From assembly GCA_902760805.1 (NCBI GenBank), contig CACWHY010000029.1:1-34550 (forward strand): a DNA stretch of 34,550 bases. Reading direction: 5' to 3'. Source of the DNA: Ruminococcus flavefaciens. Its GTDB lineage: Bacteria; Bacillota; Clostridia; Oscillospirales; Ruminococcaceae. Of this stretch, positions 30,152-34,550 are shown one piece after another; position 1 is the first letter of the stretch; every line of letters begins with the position of its first letter. Both the position numbers and the translations under genes were made by a program. The notes beneath the pieces were generated by a model. That model was not told where the DNA came from. It saw only the letters and a list, made by a program, of their open reading frames with translations, and did not search any database.

Positions 30152-31775
30152 TCATCTCTCCGTCAAGTCTGAATGCTTTATCCGGATGAAATGTGAAGTA
30201 TATAACTATGTGATTACCACAGGTCCTTGAACGTTTTACAGCCTTTTCGTGGACTTCGATTCGCTCTATAAAAGCTCTCAGGAGCTCCGGCGTAACCTTT
30301 GAAATTGTTACATACCGCTTAGCCTTGCTGATGAAGTCACGGATACACTTCTCACGCACTTTCATTTCATCAAGCTGTGAGTTGAGGGCGCTGAGCTTTG
30401 CTTTCAGCTCAGTCTGATCATTTTCAAAGCTTGCGGAGAGAAGTTCATAACGCTCGTCTGTAATTTTGCCGTTAGACCTGTCCATGTAGAGAAGCTGTAT
30501 TGCGTTGTCGATCTGCTTTATCTTGGACTCGTATTCAATTCTAAGGCTTTCTGACTCCTTCAAATTCTTTGCGGCTTCAGCTTCGCCGTTCCTCATGGCA
30601 TCTTTGTAAAATTCGTCCGAGCGCTCCCTTGCGTACTTTGTGACATTCTTTATTGCCATTAAAACGATCTTGTCCAGATTGCTTCCACTGATACAATGCG
30701 AAGTGCAGTCGCTTTTTCTGCTTTGATGTCGTCCGCAGCGATAGCTGTCTCCCTTGTGTGATTTATCACGGTTTCGGTACATCCTTGAACCGCATTCAGC
30801 ACAGTAAAGGTAGCCTGCATACTTGTCCAACTCGCCGCGTTTATCAGCACGCTTGCGTCCTTCAAAGTGCTTCTGCACAAGGTCAAACGTCGCTCTGTCG
30901 ATGATCGCTTCGTGCGTATTGAGAAATATCTTCATATTCTCAGGCGAGTTTTTGATACGCTTTTTCAGCTTGTTGGACTTTGAATAAGTCTTGAAGTTGA
31001 CCGTATCTCCGCAGTATATTTGATTGGATAGCATTTTGCGGATAGTGTTGTTCGCCCATGCGTAAGGCTTGTCGAGCTTGAGGTCTCTTGAACGGCTGCC
31101 GTTCTTTCTGTAGTTGTAAACGCCCGGCGACAACACTTGTTCCTGCTCAAGAATTCCGCAGATTCGCTTTATGCCTATTCCACTTGCGTACATTTCAAAG
31201 ATTCGCTTGACGACAGGTGCTGTCTCAGGATCGGGTATGATTTGCTTCGGGTTGCTTGGATCTCTCATATAACCGTATGCTATCCAGGCTGCAAGACGTT
31301 CTCCGCGTTCGCCCTTTGCTCTCAGAACTGCACGTATCTTGTTCGAGCAGTCGCGTGCATACATATCGTTTAAGAGGTTCTTTATGCCAGACATCTCGTT
31401 GATACCGTTGGCGGAATCAACTCCGTCCGTTACTGCTATGAAGCGAACATCATATGCAGGAAACACCAATTCCATGAGTCTGTCCGTCTCCAAGTGATCT
31501 CTGCCGAGACGGCTTTGGTCTTTCACAATTACAGTTCCCACAAGCCCGTTCTCCACATCACTGAGCATATGAACGTACTCTGGACGAGTATTATCAGTGC
31601 CGCTGTAACCGTCATCGACGTAATACTGACAATTTCGGAAGCCGTTCTTGTCAGCGTATTCCTTCAACATCAATCTTTGATTTTCTATTGACAGCGACTC
31701 GCCTGCACGCATATCTTCCTGACTGAGGCGGCAATACAGCGCTGTTATCTGTTCCGTGTTTGATTCTGTTTTCAT
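30120..31775 (-). CDS. Large serine recombinase (TnpX-like site-specific integrase)
   Basis: This is about 551 residues from ATG 31775 (GGAGGG upstream). An N-terminal resolvase domain carries the catalytic Ser in ALYCRLSQED (about 18), then IVKDQSRLGRDHLETDRLME. A recombinase domain with WIAYGYMRDP and ILEQEQVLSP follows, then a zinc-ribbon YLYCAECGSRMYRNR...CGRHQ, and a C-terminal coiled coil (about 390-470). It would excise and integrate the element through a covalent serine-DNA link. The last residues MTTSLA come from a 17-bp duplication; without it the end would read MTKFA. It sits at the element edge, as typical. Confidence 0.95.
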   Translation of the reverse strand: MKTESNTEQITALYCRLSQEDMRAGESLSIENQRLMLKEYADKNGFRNCQYYVDDGYSGTDNTRPEYVHMLSDVENGLVGTVIVKDQSRLGRDHLETDRLMELVFPAYDVRFIAVTDGVDSANGINEMSGIKNLLNDMYARDCSNKIRAVLRAKGERGERLAAWIAYGYMRDPSNPKQIIPDPETAPVVKRIFEMYASGIGIKRICGILEQEQVLSPGVYNYRKNGSRSRDLKLDKPYAWANNTIRKMLSNQIYCGDTVNFKTYSKSNKLKKRIKNSPENMKIFLNTHEAIIDRATFDLVQKHFEGRKRADKRGELDKYAGYLYCAECGSRMYRNRDKSHKGDSYRCGRHQSRKSDCTSHCISGSNLDKIVLMAIKNVTKYARERSDEFYKDAMRNGEAEAAKNLKESESLRIEYESKIKQIDNAIQLLYMDRSNGKITDERYELLSASFENDQTELKAKLSALNSQLDEMKVREKCIRDFISKAKRYVTISKVTPELLRAFIERIEVHEKAVKRSRTCGNHIVIYFTFHPDKAFRLDGEMNELGMTTSLA

Positions 31776-31870
31776 ATACCCTCCTGTCCCGAAGCGTTTG
31801 CTTCTGGAATCAAACCGAATAGGATACACCCACAGTATATCACTATCCGGCTCGAAAGTCCAGACCTTTT

Positions 31871-32026
31871 TCAGCGTTCTTTCCCTTTGTTTACCAGTTT
31901 CTTCAGTTTATCATAAGCTGTTTCGGCCACATCTTCGGGAAGAGGAAATGCTAATGTCACCTCAAACGTCTTTCCCTCGATAGTGATCTTCTTTTCATCG
32001 TAAAGCCATCTTTCATTTTCAGCCAT
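31871..32026 (-). CDS. TnpW-like small transposon protein
   Basis: This short reading frame encodes 51 residues from ATG 32026 with AGGAG upstream. The protein begins MAENERWLYDEKKITIEGKT, continues FEVTLAFPLPEDVAETAYDK and ends LKKLVNKGKER. It closely resembles the TnpW family proteins found beside serine recombinases in clostridial transposons; the biochemical role is not established. It lies 95 bases before the recombinase start. Confidence 0.8.
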   Translation of the reverse strand: MAENERWLYDEKKITIEGKTFEVTLAFPLPEDVAETAYDKLKKLVNKGKER

Positions 32027-32110
32027 TCGATCATACTCCTTCTATTTATCTTGTTCATGTTTCCTATGTGATTTGAATTGTTCATTTTAACATTCTCCTT
32101 TTGATAACGT

Positions 32111-32138
32111 AAAGGGTACGGCTCTGTCCGTACCCTTT
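32111..32138 (-). terminator. Terminator-like hairpin after the DUF6809-like gene
   Basis: AAAGGGTACGG and CCGTACCCTTT form an 11-bp stem with a CTCTGT loop. On the minus strand it lies about 17 bases after the DUF6809-like stop; only short T runs flank it. Confidence 0.6.
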
Positions 32139-32154
32139 CCATTTGATTGTTATG

Positions 32155-32433
32155 TTATTTCAGGTTCTCGCTCCTACCGAACATCAAATCAATTATCAGT
32201 TCGGCGCAGTCACGGAAGCCTTGTATGTAGCTCTCAGCTATCATAGTCTCGGACAGCATTCCCTGCATATCCGTTATGTCATTAAGCAGTTTCTTGTCGT
32301 CAGCCGACAGCCTTTCCTCAAGCCTATCGAACATCTCCAACAGCTCCAGACTTCGCTTTGCATAGTCGGAGTCCTTCCTGACATCGTGCTGACACGGTAT
32401 GACGTTCCCGTAGTATAAATCTTGTAACTTCAT
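32155..32433 (-). CDS. DUF6809-like small protein
   Basis: This is 92 residues from ATG 32433, chosen for AGGAGGTGACC upstream; the longer frame to 32586 lacks a ribosome binding site. MKLQDLYYGNVIPCQHDV is followed by helices (YAKRSLELLEMFDRLEERLSADDKKLLNDI, AESYIQGFRDCAELIIDLMF). The start and helical plan match a small family (DUF6809) frequent on clostridial mobile elements. Function unknown. The 326 bases upstream (32434-32759) hold two hairpins (32538-32566; 32712-32732) and no gene I can support. Confidence 0.65.
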   Translation of the reverse strand: MKLQDLYYGNVIPCQHDVRKDSDYAKRSLELLEMFDRLEERLSADDKKLLNDITDMQGMLSETMIAESYIQGFRDCAELIIDLMFGRSENLK

Positions 32434-32759
32434 CGCCGCGGTCACCTCCTGACCAACAATCATACCACATAGCTCTGTTGAAATCCATTCACCAGACTGG
32501 ACGAATGTTGGCTGTTGATACCGAGCACAACTACTACAAGGGTATCGGCTTTCACGATACCCCTTGGGTGATAGAGATGCCGTCACGTTTCGTTATGCTG
32601 TCTCCTGACCGAACAAATCGTTCCGCACCGCCTTGAATTAGGGCTGGTGTATAAGCATAGAACGTTTTGTTCACCCCTTTGCTGAGCCTGCGTTTCGCCG
32701 ACTCAGGTATATGAGGTGGTGGTTGACCACCTCGTGTTGATGATTGAAGCTCGATTGAG

Positions 32760-33926
32760 TTACCCCATATGCATACCGAGCTCTTCCTTTTTCCGTATCT
32801 CCTTTGCCAGTGCCTTTCGGTCAACGTGTTCCCGAGCGTACTCGGTATCGTCGACAGGCTCGTCCTCGATTATCGAAGCCACAGCTGTAACGCTGCCGAT
32901 AATGCTATCAATACCGACTGTGATATCACTATCCACTTGGCTACTTTCAAGCTGAGCCTGTGCTTGTATTCTTCGAGCTCTTTCAGCTTCGAGCCATATT
33001 CCTCGTTCAGCTTCCCAGCCTGTGATGACAGGTTCGCTGTTGCTTTCTTCAACTGCTCGACTGCTAAAGTCGCGGTTTCCGACGTTTGATCCAGCAGCTC
33101 CCGACAGCTCGCTATTGTATCTCTCTGCTCGGAGTGTACTGTTTTCAGCACCTGTTCTGTCTCTGCTTTCGTTGACAGCACCGACAGTCGGCTGAGTATT
33201 TCCAGCTGCTCCTGCGACATCAGCTTGTTCAATTCTATCAGCGCTCTCCAGTTGGAATCGAGCACCACCACTGTCGGCTGTGTGTCTGCCGCTGCCGACA
33301 ATTCCTTGTCGTACATCTGCTGCAATTCTTCTTGCTTTGAATTCATACTCCATATTCTCCTTTCTGTATCGCTCGCCGTGAAGCTTATTGTCACGGCATC
33401 TTCTGCCATTAGGGCAAGTGTAGGTGATGTATTTACGGTTGTCCTCCCACCGTACACCATAGCCCTGCTGTTTCATCATATAGCAGAACTGCTTCTTTGA
33501 TTTCGCCTGCTTCATCACCTGATTGATGACATTCATCAGCTCCCACTTGAAACTCTCGCCACGCTTGGCTGACCTGTATTCGCTGTCGGAGAGGAAGTCC
33601 TTGTTCATTTTCTTCTTGGGAGCGTCGAGTACATGAACATTGTATCGCTGACAAATCTCATCGCTGAGCTTCATCAACTCCTCGACACTCTCCTTGTTGG
33701 AATGGTACTTCTTCCCGTCCTCAAAGCTGACCGAGTTTAGCACAAGGTGGCTGTGGATATGCTCACGGTCGATATGAGTTGCGACCACAACTTCATATTT
33801 ATTAAAGGCTTTCTCCGCAAGCTCCACCGCAATTTTGTGTGCGAGCTCAGGCTCAATTTCGTAACCACTGGGGAAGCTCTGCACCAGATGATAGTAGAGC
33901 CGTCCGTCGTTTTTGTGGAACAGGTT
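32760..33926 (-). pseudogene. Relaxase, main part (MobA/VirD2 family), separated from its start by a frameshift
   Basis: The frame opens just after a stop near 33928 and reads TKNLFHKNDGRLYYHLVQSF, continuing PSGYEIEPELAHKIAVELAEKAF and the metal-binding HUH segment THIDREHIHSHLVLNSV. The earliest start in this frame is a GTG at 33884. The N-terminal piece with the catalytic Tyr lies in another frame (33928-34089). Removing one A at 33932-33933 would join both into DEMTKNLFHKND, typical of these relaxases. The C-terminal 200 residues are polar and overlap a second frame that also looks coding (32870-33346). As drawn, no full relaxase is made unless the ribosome shifts frame. Confidence 0.85.
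32870..33346 (-). CDS. Nested overlapping protein inside the relaxase (coiled coil plus C-terminal membrane helix)
   Basis: In a different frame from the relaxase, ATG 33346 is preceded by AAAGGAG 10 bases upstream. It encodes 158 residues: MNSKQEELQQMYDKELSAA, a long helical region (IELNKLMSQEQLEILSRLSVL ... LAVEQLKKATANLSSQAGKLNEEYGSKLKELEEYKHRL) and a terminal hydrophobic segment VAKWIVISQSVLIALSAALQLWL. The layout, a membrane-anchored helical protein nested in the relaxase 3' half, is like ColE1-type mobB within mobA, where MobB aids relaxosome docking. Homology to MobB itself is not claimed. Confidence 0.7.
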   Translation of the reverse strand: MNSKQEELQQMYDKELSAAADTQPTVVVLDSNWRALIELNKLMSQEQLEILSRLSVLSTKAETEQVLKTVHSEQRDTIASCRELLDQTSETATLAVEQLKKATANLSSQAGKLNEEYGSKLKELEEYKHRLSLKVAKWIVISQSVLIALSAALQLWLR

Positions 33927-33927
33927 C

Positions 33928-34089
33928 TTAGTTCATTTCATCGAGCGCAGTCTCAGGTAAGCAGTTGACTCCTGTCACAAAACGCTTGTCCTCTGAGACC
34001 GTCTTTTCCTTTCTGCTGACGTAGTTGAGGACGTTCCTCATGCCGCCAGCGGTCTGAGTTTTGTTGTTTATGAAATGGATGATAGGCAC
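33928..34089 (-). pseudogene. Relaxase N-terminal fragment
   Basis: From GTG 34089 (AAGGAGGTGAG upstream, one base overlap with the mobC stop) it encodes PIIHFINNKTQTAGGMRNVLNYVSRKEKTV and then CLPETALDEMN before TAA. LNYVS holds the candidate nicking Tyr. The frame ends about 54 residues in, where the rest of the relaxase continues in the +1 frame. It is one half of the frameshifted relaxase. Confidence 0.85.
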
Positions 34090-34400
34090 TATCTCACCTC
34101 CTTGGCTATATCGCAAACGGCTTGGGTGACGGCCTTGTGCTGCTCAATAAGCTCGTCCAGTCGGACAGAGTGAAGACGTCCTTCGTGAGCCAGCATTGCT
34201 ATCTGATTGAGATTCCGGCCGATAGCTTTCTGCTGCTTTGCAACCTCGTCCAGCCCGTCAGCCACTACGATTTTCTTGTCAAGTGTCGACCTGAGAACGA
34301 AGTCGCTGAGGGACAGCTTGTGCCGCTGAGCCTTGTTGTGTATCCGCTCATACTCGTCATCGGTACAGCGGATAGTGATCGTTCTGTTTCGTTTTCTCAT
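34089..34400 (-). CDS. mobC: MobC-type relaxosome accessory protein
   Basis: This is a 103-residue protein from ATG 34400 with AAAGGAGAG upstream. It has an N-terminal ribbon-helix-helix (RNRTITIRCTDDEYERIHNKAQRHKLSLSDFVLRSTL) and a C-terminal helical region with AIGRNLNQIAMLAHEGRLH, the MobC signature 'G.NlNQia..aN'. MobC proteins bind near oriT and help the relaxase nick DNA. It lies between the oriT-like region and the relaxase gene, the standard order. Confidence 0.93.
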   Translation of the reverse strand: MRKRNRTITIRCTDDEYERIHNKAQRHKLSLSDFVLRSTLDKKIVVADGLDEVAKQQKAIGRNLNQIAMLAHEGRLHSVRLDELIEQHKAVTQAVCDIAKEVR

Positions 34401-34441
34401 ATTATCACTCTCCTTTCATTGTACGATTTTTGAGAGGGGGT

Positions 34442-34495
34442 TCGGGGATCTCCCCGACCAGCAAGCGTTCGGCGGACTGCCGAATGCGATGCTGG
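34442..34495. other. Candidate origin of transfer (oriT)
   Basis: Upstream of mobC lie two hairpins: TCGGGGA-tc-TCCCCGA (34442-34457) and the longer CCAGCA...TGCTGG (34458-34495) with inner GTTCGGC/GCCGAAT pairing around GGACT. G-rich GAGAGGGGGTT flanks them toward mobC. Position next to mobC and relaxase, and paired hairpins, fit oriT of MobP-type elements. The nick site is not defined here. Confidence 0.65.
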
Positions 34496-34550
34496 CATTT
34501 CATACTTCCATCGCCTGTACTGCTCCGTCAGCGGTAGTTTTCCCCTTATG

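Noticed and set aside
31957-32142. 61-residue minus-strand frame upstream of the recombinase
   Set aside because: It is largely an out-of-frame reading of the TnpW-like gene; the TnpW frame has the better ribosome binding site and family resemblance.
32552-32824. 90-residue minus-strand gene between relaxase and DUF6809-like gene
   Set aside because: No good ribosome binding site, overlaps the relaxase end and spans two hairpins; composition does not look like a folded protein.

Overview
The window looks like a chromosomal segment of a spore-forming, GC-rich Clostridia, most likely a gut Oscillospiraceae/Ruminococcus-type bacterium. The basis is a Firmicutes-style SRP RNA next to dnaX-ybaB-recR, a T-box leader, an HrcA/CIRCE site, dipicolinate synthase genes dpaAB, strong AGGAGG ribosome binding sites, TTG/GTG starts and a clostridial mobilizable element. 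No 16S rRNA or species marker is present, so the taxonomy is inference.

Layout. (1) 1-560: three stacked hairpins that may be an IS200/IS605 end, then a small membrane protein. (2) 828-7690: a compact nine-gene tailed-phage head/packaging cassette (small and large terminase, portal, capsid, prohead protease, two connector-type proteins, a tail protein, a hub-like protein) closed by its own terminator. Every frame is open, and no integrase, lysis, replication or tape-measure gene is visible. (3) 7722-9960: a zinc-ribbon membrane protein and a rhodanese-TtcA fusion. (4) 9959-13635, minus strand: SRP RNA followed by a TPR protein, dnaX, ybaB and recR. (5) 13677-13934: a decayed IS4/Tn5-like transposase remnant. 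(6) 14082-18933: a two-component system divergent from an ABC exporter. (7) 18984-22426: a YfhO-family membrane protein. (8) 22432-23015: a REP array (palindromes headed by GTAG) with a 131-bp MITE-like inverted repeat inside it. (9) 23065-26880: a CarD-family regulator, then a threonine-type T-box leading an unknown gene, a REP-associated tyrosine transposase (RAYT) and thrS. The RAYT gene contains two REP palindromes in opposite orientation inside its own reading frame. (10) 26906-29838: a NERD-domain protein, Hsp20, tandem CIRCE-like operators and dpaAB with a sigma-K-like promoter. (11) 29880-30107: another long hairpin element and a terminator. (12) 30118-34550: one end of an integrative mobilizable element with serine recombinase, TnpW-like protein, DUF6809-like protein, a relaxase split by a one-base frameshift, a second protein nested out of frame inside the relaxase, MobC and an oriT-like region. 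The element runs off the window.

The two most interesting systems are the REP/RAYT pair and the phage head cassette. In the first, the transposase gene carries copies of its presumed substrate in frame and sits in a threonine-responsive operon. The second looks preserved rather than decaying. All assignments come from reading sequence and translations; no database search was run.
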